Shown here in pieces: positions 49,190 to 58,421 of a stretch of 64,000 nucleotides of DNA. Below the pieces are notes generated by a model, which had not been told where the DNA came from, did not search any database, and was given only the letters and a program-made list of their open reading frames with translations. Origin of the DNA: Chryseobacterium indologenes. Lineage in GTDB: Bacteria > Bacteroidota > Bacteroidia > Flavobacteriales > Weeksellaceae. Positions within the stretch are counted from its first letter, which is position 1, and each line of letters opens with the position of its first letter. Both the position numbers and the translations under genes were made by a program. The stretch covers positions 62,001 to 126,000 of the forward strand of contig NZ_LJOD01000010.1 of NCBI RefSeq assembly GCF_001295265.1, read 5' to 3'.

Positions 49190-51496
49190 TTATCTTGTTC
49201 TGCTTTTAATGGCATCTGATGCCCCTTCAATATCCCTTACTTTTTTCACCTTCTGGTTTCCGAAATTATAAGTAAGGCTCACCGTTACGCCCCTTCTGTA
49301 CTGATCATTTCTGATATAATTGTAGTTTCCGTTAGGTTGGTAATCTTCAATTTCCAGAATATTGGTTCTTAAAACATCATTAAGATTCACGGCAAAGGTC
49401 CAGTCGTTCCAGTTTTTCTTGATGCTCAGGTCCAGGCTCATCAGGTTTTTCAGCATTCCAAGTTCAATCTGCTGTTTATCCACAAAGAAGTAATTTACAC
49501 CAAGAAACCAGGTTTTCTTTTTGTCTAAACGGAGTGTATTGTTACTCGTTACCACTAAACTTGTTGATTTTACAGTATTGGTATAAACAAGAGGTCTTCC
49601 TTCTTTGTCTACAAAAGTTTCACCGGTTGTTGGGTCTCCGGCCAGAGAGCCGTTATTGATATTATGCTGGATTCCTGCATTGAAGTTCAGGGTTAGATAT
49701 TGCTTGAAAAAAGTCTTTTGAATTCCAACCATGGCAGACATCTCCTGCTTATCCCCAAAATTGGTTCTGATGTATCTGAGTACACTCTGGTCACTTATTT
49801 TCCCGTCAACAGATTTCGTATACCCCTGTAAAGGAACCTGTGTGATCTGGTCTTTGAAGTAAGAATGGTTCAGAATCAGGAAATAAGAATTTTTATACAT
49901 ATAGGTCAGCTCCTGATTGTAAGTGGATGAGGCCTTTACAAAAGGATTGTTTTGGGTATAATTATATTCTGTGATATAATTTCTTACCGGATTCAGCTCC
50001 CAGAAGCTTGGCCTCCTCATTCTGCTGGAGAATGAATATGATATGTTGTTTTTATCATTAATGGCATAATTGAAGCTTAAGTAAGGTAATAAATTATTGT
50101 AATTTCTTTCAATAACCTGATGTCTTTGAGATTCCACCGTATGGTAAGGGCTGTCTGCCGTTCCAAGGCTGTTGGTAATCTCATAGCGTGCTCCTATTTT
50201 TCCGGAAAATTTATCAGAGAACTTTTTTTCAAAAGTTAGATAAAGCCCATAAATATTTTCATCATAAATAAAATGATTAAGCTCAGGCGTTGTAGTTATC
50301 TTTTCCAGATCTCCGTTACTATTGTATATATAATCATAGGTTAGATTCTTGGTATTGTTGTCGGTTTTTGTTTTGTTGAAATTTCCTCCCGCAGAAAATG
50401 TAAAGTCATTTTTAAACTTCTGGATGTAATCAATAGTTCCGGAAAAGTTATTGATCACCTGTGGAATATCCTGAACAATGGTCTTGCTGGTTCTTGAAAA
50501 ATCAGCCCAGTTATCTTTACCCGGAAGCATCGTATTGTTATTGGACAGCTGAAATCTTTTATAAATCAGATAGGCCGCATTTACATTCAGTTTACTTCCG
50601 AGTGAGTCAATTTTTAATTCATAGTTCAGGTTAACAGAATTATTATAATTCCGGGCATTTTCCTTGTTTTTTGTTCTGGTATAAATGGTAGTAATATTTC
50701 CTTTATCATCAGTCTGGGTTAAGGTATTAAATAAATCGATTTTAGAATCATAACTTTTGTTTGCCCATGAATTCCAGGATAAGGCCAGATTATTCTTTTC
50801 ATTCAGCTGATAATCGATATTTAAATATCCGCCAAGGTTTTTATTCGGATCATCAATATCTCCCACAGATTCATTTTGAAGAAGAGATGTTCCGTTTCTC
50901 AGAATGTAGGTTTGTGGTTGGATATTATCACCTCCGCTCAGGCTGGCACTGATTCCCAGCTTATCTTTTCTGTAATTCACGGAGAAGCTTGCCTGGCTGT
51001 TATTGTATTTATTCTGAGTGTTGGACATTCTCATATTTCCGTTCGTTCCGTCACTCATTTTTTTCTTCAGAACAATATTGATGATCCCGTCGGATGATTC
51101 CACCTGGTATTCACTTCCCGGAACCGTAATCACTTCAATTTTCTGGATATTTTCTGCGGGAGTATTTTTCAGGAATTGAACCAGAGATTCAGCATCCATA
51201 TTGGTTTTCCTTCCGTTAATGTAGATCAGTGCATTGTTTTTGCCTGCAATTTTCAGGGTTTTATCATCAGTGGAGGATAAAAGAGGAGTCTGCTTCAAAA
51301 GGTCAAATGTAGTATTCCCTTTGGTAACAGGGGAAGCCGCTACATCATATACAAAACGGTCACTCTGCTTTTTGAACACCTGCTTGGTAAGGGTAATTCC
51401 TTCTATCGATTTGGTCTTTACCGTATCGGATTTCTTTTCCTGGGCCAAAACAATGCTTCCGGATATGGCTGCGGCTAATACGATGATCTTTTTCAT
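49190..51496 (-). CDS. outer-membrane beta-barrel (TonB-receptor-like) protein, paralogue 2
   Basis: A 768-residue outer-membrane protein. Signal peptide (ending SIVLAQ), a plug-like domain at about 30-145 (KQVFKKQSDRFVYDVAASPVTKGNTTFDLLKQTPLLSS; NALIYINGRKTNMDAESLVQFLKNTPAENIQKIEVITVPGSEY; IINIVLKKK), and a large barrel. It belongs with the outer-membrane beta-barrel family proteins related to TonB receptors that lack the usual C-terminal Phe-ended strand, here finishing with a Lys/Arg-rich tail after VSLTYNFGNQK. Close paralogue of the gene upstream, 47 bases away. Ligand unknown. Confidence 0.87.
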   Translation of the reverse strand: MKKIIVLAAAISGSIVLAQEKKSDTVKTKSIEGITLTKQVFKKQSDRFVYDVAASPVTKGNTTFDLLKQTPLLSSTDDKTLKIAGKNNALIYINGRKTNMDAESLVQFLKNTPAENIQKIEVITVPGSEYQVESSDGIINIVLKKKMSDGTNGNMRMSNTQNKYNNSQASFSVNYRKDKLGISASLSGGDNIQPQTYILRNGTSLLQNESVGDIDDPNKNLGGYLNIDYQLNEKNNLALSWNSWANKSYDSKIDLFNTLTQTDDKGNITTIYTRTKNKENARNYNNSVNLNYELKIDSLGSKLNVNAAYLIYKRFQLSNNNTMLPGKDNWADFSRTSKTIVQDIPQVINNFSGTIDYIQKFKNDFTFSAGGNFNKTKTDNNTKNLTYDYIYNSNGDLEKITTTPELNHFIYDENIYGLYLTFEKKFSDKFSGKIGARYEITNSLGTADSPYHTVESQRHQVIERNYNNLLPYLSFNYAINDKNNISYSFSSRMRRPSFWELNPVRNYITEYNYTQNNPFVKASSTYNQELTYMYKNSYFLILNHSYFKDQITQVPLQGYTKSVDGKISDQSVLRYIRTNFGDKQEMSAMVGIQKTFFKQYLTLNFNAGIQHNINNGSLAGDPTTGETFVDKEGRPLVYTNTVKSTSLVVTSNNTLRLDKKKTWFLGVNYFFVDKQQIELGMLKNLMSLDLSIKKNWNDWTFAVNLNDVLRTNILEIEDYQPNGNYNYIRNDQYRRGVTVSLTYNFGNQKVKKVRDIEGASDAIKSRTR

Positions 51497-51543
51497 GTCT
51501 TTAGTATTTAGGGTGTGGTTGAGTTTAAATTTTCAGGATAGTT

Positions 51544-53805
51544 TTAGGTTCTTGATTTTACAGCATCATTTGCTGATTTCATCTCTCTGGCTTTTTTCAG
51601 TTTCTGGTTTCCGAAATTGTAGGTAACTCCTAGGTTCAGAAGCCTCGGATATCCGAAATTGATTACATTGTTATAGCTTCCGTTAGGCTGTATACCGTTT
51701 ATTTTATTATAATTCTGGTTGAACAGGTCATAAACTTCCGCTACTACGGTCCATTCACCAATGATCTTCTTCAGGCTGATGTCAAAGCTCTGTCTGGTTC
51801 CGAGGGTTCCGCTTTCAATCTTTACTTTACTGCCGTAATAGTAATTAATACCTAAAAACCAGTCTTTTTTAGAGGATAGCCGTATTGTATTATTGATATT
51901 GGCAGACATGCTGAAATTTTTAATATCAATCACATAAGGTTCAAGTACCTCAGTATATCCTGCAGCAGGAACAGAAGTAGGGTCTTTCGTTATAGTACCG
52001 CTGTACATGCTGTAGCCAAAATTTACGGAATAGTTGGTTGTCCAGATCTCTTTAAACCAGGGCTTATTCATTCCTAAGGTCAGACCAAGTTGCTTGTTGT
52101 TGCCGTAATTGGTTCTGATGTAACGAAGGAATCTGATAGTCTCTATTACCGGATCTCCGTTTTCATCAAGAATGATATTGCCTTCTTCATCTTTTTTAGG
52201 GCCCGTAATCGTTCCCTGTAAAGGCATCTGGTTAGAGGCATCCTGTACATAGCTGAAGCTGAGGTTGGCATAGAAAGCATTTTTAAACATATAGCTGATC
52301 TCCTGGTTATAATGCTTGGAAGCCTGAATGAAGGGGTTATTCTGCGTATAATTATTCGGTGTAAAATAGGTTCTTGAAGGATTCAGTTCCCAGAAACGCG
52401 GTCTCTTGATTCTGCTGGAAAAAGTATAGCTGATGTTATGATCTGAATTAATAGCATAGTTGATATTCAGGTAAGGAAGAAGATTATTGTAATTTCTGTC
52501 AAAGCTGTCTTTACCCAGAATATCTCCGCTGCTCCGGGTCATCTCAAAGCGGGTTCCTATTTTACCAGACAGCTTCTCGTTCAACTTTCTTTCATACGTA
52601 ATATAAGCCCCGAGAATTCTCTCTTTGTAGATGAAGTGGTTAGTCTGGTTAACATCCATCACCGGCTTTCCCTGGATAATATCATCCTGTCTGGTATCAT
52701 TATCCGTATTGGTGTGATTATAACTGATTCCCATCAGCCAGGTATTTCCGGCAGCTGTCTTTTTTAAATAATCAATATTACCTGCAAAATTATTGATGAT
52801 TTGCGGAACAGACTGCTGAAGAGCTGTATATTCATTCCCTTTCATATTATTCAGGGGAAAGCTCTCGTTCATACTCATTTTATCCCTGTTGAACCATAAA
52901 TAAGAAAGGTTAGAGGTAAGCTTGCTTCCGATGCTGTCTGTTTTTATTTCATAATTTAAATTGAAAGAATGATTTCGGGTCTGGGCATCTTCATGATTAA
53001 CCGTTCTGTTACGGAGAACCCCGTTCTGCAGATTCGTAACATCAAGAATAGAATTGAAGCTCTTGTTGTATCGCATGTTATAAGTAAAACCTAAACTCTG
53101 TTTCGGATTAATCTCATAATCAATATTGATATTGCCTCCGTAATATTTATTGGGATCATCATTGGCCCCGTAGGATTCATTTCTGAAAGTAGCATCACCG
53201 TTGGATAAGGTATACCTCTCCCTGTCTGTCCAGCTTCCCATATTGAAATTGGAATTGAGTGATATTTTACCTTTTCTCATATTAAAAGAAGCTCCGGCTG
53301 AAGGATTATTATAATAACCATGTTCATTATTCATCTTCATTGTCCCGTTGTAGCCGTCACTTTTCTTTTTCTTCATGACGATATTAATAACCCCTTCATT
53401 AGATTCTACCTGGAATTCACTGCCCGGTACTGTAATCACCTCAATTTTCTGGATATCCTCAGAGGGGGTTCCTTTAAGCATCTCAATCAACGCCTGGGAG
53501 TCCATATTGGTTTTCTTGTTGTTGATGTAGATCACCACATCAGATTTTCCCATGATTTTCAATGATTTTCCATCGATGCTGGAAAGCATGGGAGTTTGTT
53601 TCAGAAGATTAAAAGAGTTTGTTCCTTTAGCAATAGGAGAGGAGGCTACATCATAAATAAAACGGTCGCTTTGTTTTTTGAAAACCTGCTTCTTGATATT
53701 CACAGCTTCAATATTTTTTACTCTTGCGGTATCTTTCGACTGCTGGGCGGCAGCAAATCCACTGAAAAATATGGCGGCAATAAGAATTTGAGTTTTCATG
53801 ATCAT
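51544..53805 (-). CDS. outer-membrane beta-barrel (TonB-receptor-like) protein, paralogue 1
   Basis: A 753-residue paralogue of the next gene, collinear over its whole length: signal peptide (MKTQILIAAIFFSGFAAAQQ), plug with KKQVFKKQSDRFIYDVASSPIAKGTNSFNLLKQTPMLSS and IYINNKKTNMDSQALIEMLKGTPSEDIQKIEVITVPGSEF, the barrel, and the same ending GVTYNFGNQKLKKAREMKSANDAVKSR. The start may be 53805 or the ATG two codons later (53799), which begins the signal peptide. Paralogous barrels in tandem may take up two related ligands. A Bacteroidota-type promoter lies upstream. Confidence 0.87.
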   Translation of the reverse strand: MIMKTQILIAAIFFSGFAAAQQSKDTARVKNIEAVNIKKQVFKKQSDRFIYDVASSPIAKGTNSFNLLKQTPMLSSIDGKSLKIMGKSDVVIYINNKKTNMDSQALIEMLKGTPSEDIQKIEVITVPGSEFQVESNEGVINIVMKKKKSDGYNGTMKMNNEHGYYNNPSAGASFNMRKGKISLNSNFNMGSWTDRERYTLSNGDATFRNESYGANDDPNKYYGGNINIDYEINPKQSLGFTYNMRYNKSFNSILDVTNLQNGVLRNRTVNHEDAQTRNHSFNLNYEIKTDSIGSKLTSNLSYLWFNRDKMSMNESFPLNNMKGNEYTALQQSVPQIINNFAGNIDYLKKTAAGNTWLMGISYNHTNTDNDTRQDDIIQGKPVMDVNQTNHFIYKERILGAYITYERKLNEKLSGKIGTRFEMTRSSGDILGKDSFDRNYNNLLPYLNINYAINSDHNISYTFSSRIKRPRFWELNPSRTYFTPNNYTQNNPFIQASKHYNQEISYMFKNAFYANLSFSYVQDASNQMPLQGTITGPKKDEEGNIILDENGDPVIETIRFLRYIRTNYGNNKQLGLTLGMNKPWFKEIWTTNYSVNFGYSMYSGTITKDPTSVPAAGYTEVLEPYVIDIKNFSMSANINNTIRLSSKKDWFLGINYYYGSKVKIESGTLGTRQSFDISLKKIIGEWTVVAEVYDLFNQNYNKINGIQPNGSYNNVINFGYPRLLNLGVTYNFGNQKLKKAREMKSANDAVKSRT

Positions 53806-53851
53806 TATTTTTTAGGTGTTAATAGCTTGTATGATTAGTTATTTAACATTA

Positions 53852-53883
53852 CAAAGATATATAATAAATTTAGTATCATGCAA
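53852..53883 (-). promoter_or_regulatory. promoter of the receptor pair
   Basis: On the minus strand TTG (53883-53881), 21 bases, then TATCTTTG (53859-53852), a full match to TAnnTTTG; 46 bases before the start codon. Confidence 0.5.
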
Positions 53884-54232
53884 TACAAAGTACTTAAAAT
53901 GTTTTAATTTACTTTTTAATCGATTGACTTTCAGTGATTAAAAATTTTCCTCAAAAAATTAAATACTTTAACTTTCTATACAATTAGACAATTAAAATAA
54001 ATGAAATGTTACATCAGGGTGATAAATTTCTGAAATTATTTAAAAAAAAGCTCATTGCAGCTGAACTTCAGATCATGAAATTTTTAATATAATGCAGTAT
54101 TGTGATTGCTTTTGTAAGCAAAAAAAACGATAGAATAATAATGGGCTTTCCCAAAGTTCCAATCTTTTCATTCCCGGAATGAAAAGATTACATGTAATGA
54201 TGTTCCACCTGGTATGGCAGGTTATCAGTAAA
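53884..54232. other. AT-rich intergenic region with one perfect hairpin
   Basis: No coding sequence is supported. Its only clear structure is a perfect 12-bp stem at 54161-54172 / 54178-54189 (aatcttttcatt, loop cccgg). It lies downstream of the minus-strand DUF3817 gene but without a T run, so its role as a terminator is uncertain. Confidence 0.5.
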
Positions 54233-54577
54233 TTATTGTTCGCGGTCTTTCTTCGCCAGGGATTTATCTACCCAGACTGTTGCAAAAGGGAAAAAAGCAG
54301 CCAGCAGAGCGAAAACAAAATCCTCATCATCCCATTTGAAAATACGTCTGGCCGGAATACAGAACAAAAGGTAAAGCGTAAAAAATAAACCGTGGATATT
54401 CCCAATAATAATAATGAAAATGGTAGCCAGAAGACCTTCTTCATCATATCGTTTCCAGATCATCGCCACCCCGTAAAGAAGGAAACAGGTAATGGCTTCT
54501 GCCAGGCAGATCTGTTTAAACCATTTGATGATTTTTTCTTCGGGGTATTTTGAGAAATATTTTTCGATGAACTCCAT
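54233..54577 (-). CDS. DUF3817-type integral membrane protein
   Basis: A 114-residue inner-membrane protein with three TM helices (about 22-41, 50-72, 86-103). The order of WFKQICLAEAITCFLLYGVAM, IIGNIHGLFFTLYLLF with a conserved His-Gly, and FALLAAFFPFATVWVDK fits the DUF3817 family, whose function is unknown. It lies 78 bases downstream of nadD on the same strand. Confidence 0.8.
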   Translation of the reverse strand: MEFIEKYFSKYPEEKIIKWFKQICLAEAITCFLLYGVAMIWKRYDEEGLLATIFIIIIGNIHGLFFTLYLLFCIPARRIFKWDDEDFVFALLAAFFPFATVWVDKSLAKKDREQ

Positions 54578-54655
54578 ACTTTAAGTTATAAATGATGAGA
54601 AGCATCAGTCAGTTATAACACTCTGGTTATGCTTCTTATTTACTGAATGGCAAAA

Positions 54656-55240
54656 TTACTTATAAAAACTGCTTCCGTCCAAATATTCAAATACTTCCGG
54701 CGGAAGCATAGGACGTACATTTTTACCATCTCTGATCATATTCCGGATCTCTGTTGCAGAAAGTTCTATGACAGGGGCCTGAATCAGTGAAATATTCTCA
54801 TGCTGAAGATATTCAGAATCTTTTTTCTCCCCTTCAAAAACACGCGGATAAACAATAATATGATGATTTTGGATCAGAATATCAGAGTTTTTCCACTTAT
54901 GAAGTCCTTCAAGGTTATCTTCTCCCATAATCAGACTAAAAGAATACTCAGGATATTTTTCATGAAGATAGGTAAGCGTATCAATTGTATAACTCGGTTT
55001 CGGAAGCGAAAATTCTACATTGGAAGCTCTCATTTTCGGATAATTCTTTACCGCAAGCTGTACCATATCCAGTCTGTTATGATCTTTCAGTAAAGATTTT
55101 TTATCCTTGAACGGATTCTGCGGGCTTACCACAAACCACAATTCATCCATATCTGAATTTTCCAGTATATAATTCGCCAGGATAAGATGTCCGATATGGA
55201 TAGGATTAAAAGATCCGAAAAATAAACCGATTTTTTTCAT
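54656..55240 (-). CDS. nadD: nicotinate-nucleotide adenylyltransferase
   Basis: A 194-residue nucleotidyltransferase. It starts KKIGLFFGSFNPIHIGHLILAN with the GSFNP and HIGH motifs, contains WFVVSPQNPFKDKKSLL and SLIMGEDNL, and has the C-terminal LSATEIRNMIRDGKNVRPMLP (ISSTxxR-type). It transfers AMP from ATP to nicotinate mononucleotide in NAD synthesis. Confidence 0.95.
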   Translation of the reverse strand: MKKIGLFFGSFNPIHIGHLILANYILENSDMDELWFVVSPQNPFKDKKSLLKDHNRLDMVQLAVKNYPKMRASNVEFSLPKPSYTIDTLTYLHEKYPEYSFSLIMGEDNLEGLHKWKNSDILIQNHHIIVYPRVFEGEKKDSEYLQHENISLIQAPVIELSATEIRNMIRDGKNVRPMLPPEVFEYLDGSSFYK

Positions 55241-55383
55241 GGTCTAATGATAAGGAATTAGGGAGTTTGAAGCTTTGTAATTATAGTGTTCAGCATTTTG
55301 ATATTTCGGAATTTTTCCGATTAAAATTTGAAATTTTTCAAAATCAAATAGTTTAGATTTTCTGAAAATAATCAGTTGGGTTT

Positions 55384-55461
55384 TCAATTCATTGCAGCAT
55401 AGATATCAGTAACGGGATCTGAAGACTTGCGCCAGATAATTAATTCCTTGTAATTTTCCAT
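55384..55461 (-). pseudogene. N-terminal remnant of a four-helix-bundle (S23/IVP-type) protein
   Basis: In the gap between nadD and recJ a 25-codon frame on the minus strand reads MENYKELIIWRKSSDPVTDI then YAAMN and a stop. It closely resembles the start of four-helix-bundle proteins once known from 23S rRNA intervening sequences (pattern M-x-N-[FY]-K-[ED]-L-x-[VI]-W-[QR]-K-[SA]). The remaining 90 or so residues are absent downstream, so it looks like a decayed fragment. The family match is from memory. Confidence 0.45.
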
Positions 55462-55495
55462 ATCTGTTTCTCTGTTTCCTGATTGCTGAATCCTG

Positions 55496-57208
55496 TTAAT
55501 CCCTGAACTTCACGTCTTTTATATTGAGATAATGAGTAACATTTCCTTTCCAGTGATTTTCTTCCAGCGTAAATGCCAGATCAAAATTTTTGGTTTTAAA
55601 ATCTTCAGCAAACTGCCCGAGCTTAAAGCCTACACATTCAATATTCCTTCCGGTAGATTCCTGTTTGATGTAAAACTTAAGGTGATTGTTGTCTTTACCC
55701 ATTGTTTTCACATAACCGGAAAGCTTTTGGTTGGTCAGCGTAAAGATAGGCTTCATATTGTGAGGGCCGAAAGGAGCCAGCTTTCTATGAAAATTGATAA
55801 ACTCCCTGTTGATTTCATCAATCCTGATTTCCGTATCTATTGATATGGAAGGTTCTTTCTGGTGATCCTGGATTTTTTCAGAAACAATACGTTCAAATTT
55901 TTCTTTAAAGGCAGCAAACTTTTCTTTTTCCATGGAAAGTCCGGCAGCAGCATGATGTCCTCCGAATTTCAGAAAATATTCAGAACACATATCCAGGGCT
56001 TCATGAACGTCGAAATCAGATACAGATCTTGCAGAAGCCACCATTTCTCCATTATTTCCGTCTGTAAATACCAGGGTTGGCTTGTAATAGGTTTCAATAA
56101 GTCTTGAAGCTACAATGCCAATGACGCCTTTATTCCATTCGGGATGATAAACAATGGTGGTATGTTTGGTTTCCTGCTGGGATTCGATAATCTGGTTAAG
56201 AGCAGAAAGCGTGGAATTCATGTCCAGTTCACGTCTTTCATCGTTGAGGTTCATGATGTCGCTCACAATCTGGTTGGCATGCTTCAGGTTGTCGGAGACC
56301 ATAAGTTCCACGGCTGCTTTACCATGAGAAATTCTTCCTGCCGCATTAATTTTAGGGGCAATTTCAAAAACAATATTCGAAATTTCAAAATGTGAAAGTT
56401 TATCTTCGGGAATTAATAATCTTAATCCCATGTTTCTGGTTTTTCTCAGAATCTTTAATCCCATTTTGGCAAGCACTCTGTTCTCACCGGTCATAGATAC
56501 AATATCTGCAGCAATAGAAATCGCCAGAAGATCGGTAAGTTCAAATAATTCAGCTTCAGGAATCTTATAAATGGTGTTAAGACCCTGGCAGAGCTTAAAA
56601 CCTACACCGCATCCTGAAAGTTCTTTGAATGGATACCGGCAGTCACTTCTCTTCGGATCCAAAACGGCCGCAGCATTCGGAATTTCTTCTCCGGGAAGGT
56701 GGTGATCGCAGATAATGAAATCAATACCAAGGCTTTCTGCATAGTTCACCATGTCAATGGCTTTGATACCACAGTCCAAAGCAATAATCAGGGAAAAACC
56801 GTTTTCTTTGGCAAAATCAATACCTTCGGTAGAAATTCCATATCCTTCAGAATTTCTGTCGGGAATATAATAATCCAGGTATTTTTTCTCAACAATTTTG
56901 CTGAGGTAAAGGTACATCAAAGCTACAGCTGTAGTTCCGTCTACATCATAATCTCCATATACCAGTATTTTCTCTCCGTTTTCAATAGCATTGGCAATAC
57001 GCTCTACAGCCTTTTGCATATCGGCCATTAAAAATGGATTGTGAATGTCGTTAAGGTTGGGTTTGAAAAATTCTCTGGCCTTTTGATAATTGTCAATTCC
57101 TCTTAGAACGAGAAGTTTAGATTCAAAAGTACCAAAACCAAGTGACGAACTTAGTCTGTCCACAACTTCCTCATCGGGTTCAGGCTTATAAATCCATTTT
57201 TGACTCAT
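55496..57208 (-). CDS. recJ: single-stranded-DNA-specific exonuclease RecJ
   Basis: A 570-residue DHH-family 5'-3' exonuclease of recombination and mismatch repair. Motifs: YGDYDVDGTTAVALMYLYL, LDCGIKA, ICDHHLPGEEIPNAAAVLDPKR, and the DHHA1 GGHHAAAGLSMEKEKFAAFKEKFE, followed by the OB-fold (residues 460-565). The start MSQKWIYKPEPDEEVVDRLSSSL is typical. No change in any metal-binding motif is seen. Confidence 0.96.
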   Translation of the reverse strand: MSQKWIYKPEPDEEVVDRLSSSLGFGTFESKLLVLRGIDNYQKAREFFKPNLNDIHNPFLMADMQKAVERIANAIENGEKILVYGDYDVDGTTAVALMYLYLSKIVEKKYLDYYIPDRNSEGYGISTEGIDFAKENGFSLIIALDCGIKAIDMVNYAESLGIDFIICDHHLPGEEIPNAAAVLDPKRSDCRYPFKELSGCGVGFKLCQGLNTIYKIPEAELFELTDLLAISIAADIVSMTGENRVLAKMGLKILRKTRNMGLRLLIPEDKLSHFEISNIVFEIAPKINAAGRISHGKAAVELMVSDNLKHANQIVSDIMNLNDERRELDMNSTLSALNQIIESQQETKHTTIVYHPEWNKGVIGIVASRLIETYYKPTLVFTDGNNGEMVASARSVSDFDVHEALDMCSEYFLKFGGHHAAAGLSMEKEKFAAFKEKFERIVSEKIQDHQKEPSISIDTEIRIDEINREFINFHRKLAPFGPHNMKPIFTLTNQKLSGYVKTMGKDNNHLKFYIKQESTGRNIECVGFKLGQFAEDFKTKNFDLAFTLEENHWKGNVTHYLNIKDVKFRD

Positions 57209-57309
57209 TTCACAAAACTAAGGAAAAAAAATAGCATTCTGAAATGATTGTAAATGAAGTTTTGTCTTCAGGGTTGTTAAAAATTATCTATATTCGCAGT
57301 CCAAATTAA

Positions 57310-58128
57310 ATGATTATGAAAAAAATTACAATCTGCCTTATGGTTTTAGGGGCAATGCATTCGGTTTCAGCACAGAAAATCAATCTTGGAAAAGCAGCAG
57401 ACGTTGTTTCCAAAGGGGCAAAAGCACTTACTTTTACCAATGAAGATGCCATTAAGCTTTCCAAAGAATCTGTGGAATGGATGGATAAAAATAATCCTGT
57501 TGCCGGTCCTAAAGATCCTTATACTGTTCGATTGAACAAGCTGTTCGGAAAGCATAAATCTCAGGACGGGCTTAACCTGAATTATAAAGTTTATAAAGTA
57601 AAAGATATCAATGCATTCGCCTGTGCAGACGGAAGTGTACGTGTATTCTCTTCTTTAATGGATATTATGACAGATGATGAGATTCTTGCCGTAATCGGTC
57701 ACGAAATTGGTCACGTAAAAAATCAGGATACTAAAGATGCTATAAAAGCAGCCTATCTGAAAGCTGCGGCATTAGATGCTGCTTCATCTGCTTCAGGTGC
57801 AGTGGCCACATTAAATGACAGCCAGATCGGAAAAATGGCTAATGCGTTTCTTGATGCTTCTCACAGTAAAAAGCAAGAGTCACAAGCTGATACTTACTCA
57901 TATGACTTTATGAAAGCGAACAACTATAATGTTGTGGGAGCTTATTCAGCATTTAAAAAATTGGCACTTCTTTCCGAAGGAAGCACGCAGAGTGGTTTTG
58001 AAAAAATGTTCAACTCTCACCCGGACAGTGAAAAAAGAGCCCAGGCAATCAAAAAAAGAGCAGAAAAAGATGGCTTGTGGAAAGATCCGGGAACAATATC
58101 TATTCCTAAAACAAAACTTACCAAATAA
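57310..58128 (+). CDS. M48-family zinc metalloprotease (exported)
   Basis: A 272-residue exported peptidase of the M48 (Ste24/BepA-like) family: signal peptide (ending SVSAQ), the metal motif HEIGH in AVIGHEIGHVKNQD, and the third-ligand Glu in KKQESQADTYSYDFMKANNYN. The nearby FACADGSVRVFSSLMDIMTDDEILAV is the usual upstream helix-strand. Probably a periplasmic quality-control protease. ATG 57310 or the second ATG (57316) may be used. Confidence 0.92.
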   Translation: MIMKKITICLMVLGAMHSVSAQKINLGKAADVVSKGAKALTFTNEDAIKLSKESVEWMDKNNPVAGPKDPYTVRLNKLFGKHKSQDGLNLNYKVYKVKDINAFACADGSVRVFSSLMDIMTDDEILAVIGHEIGHVKNQDTKDAIKAAYLKAAALDAASSASGAVATLNDSQIGKMANAFLDASHSKKQESQADTYSYDFMKANNYNVVGAYSAFKKLALLSEGSTQSGFEKMFNSHPDSEKRAQAIKKRAEKDGLWKDPGTISIPKTKLTK

Positions 58129-58149
58129 TAGATTTTATTTTAAGAATAC

Positions 58150-58187
58150 AAAATCCTCAAATTCACTATTTGAGGATTTTTTTATTT
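58150..58187 (+). terminator. terminator of the M48 protease gene
   Basis: A perfect 13-bp stem aaaatcctcaaat (58150-58162) / atttgaggatttt (58168-58180), loop tcact, then a T run. Confidence 0.9.
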
Positions 58188-58421
58188 ATCAGCAGTCTGT
58201 CATTATAAAAAAAATGAATAAGAATGAAATTCATTTGAAATTGAATGATCCTATAATTTCTCTTTTATAATTTAATGCGGGTATCAATTTTATTATCTGT
58301 TTTATTATTATTGTATGATAATTTTTATTAATTATTGTTGATTTTAATTAGTTAATAATTGTTAATTCATTGATGTGTTTTGATTTTTATGGTATGTTTG
58401 TGTTAAATAAAAACATATTTT

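Noticed and set aside
54161..54189. Perfect 12-bp hairpin as terminator of the DUF3817 gene
   Set aside because: No T run on the minus strand and more than 40 bases beyond the stop; left as a structure of unknown role.
58214..58270. 18-codon frame between the M48 protease and T9SS genes
   Set aside because: Lies after a strong terminator with no promoter or family resemblance.
58329..58367. Repeated TTGTT-type sequence before the T9SS gene as another 21-bp-period operator
   Set aside because: The partial repeats are 24 bp apart and do not match the TAAnTGCG core of the two good sites.
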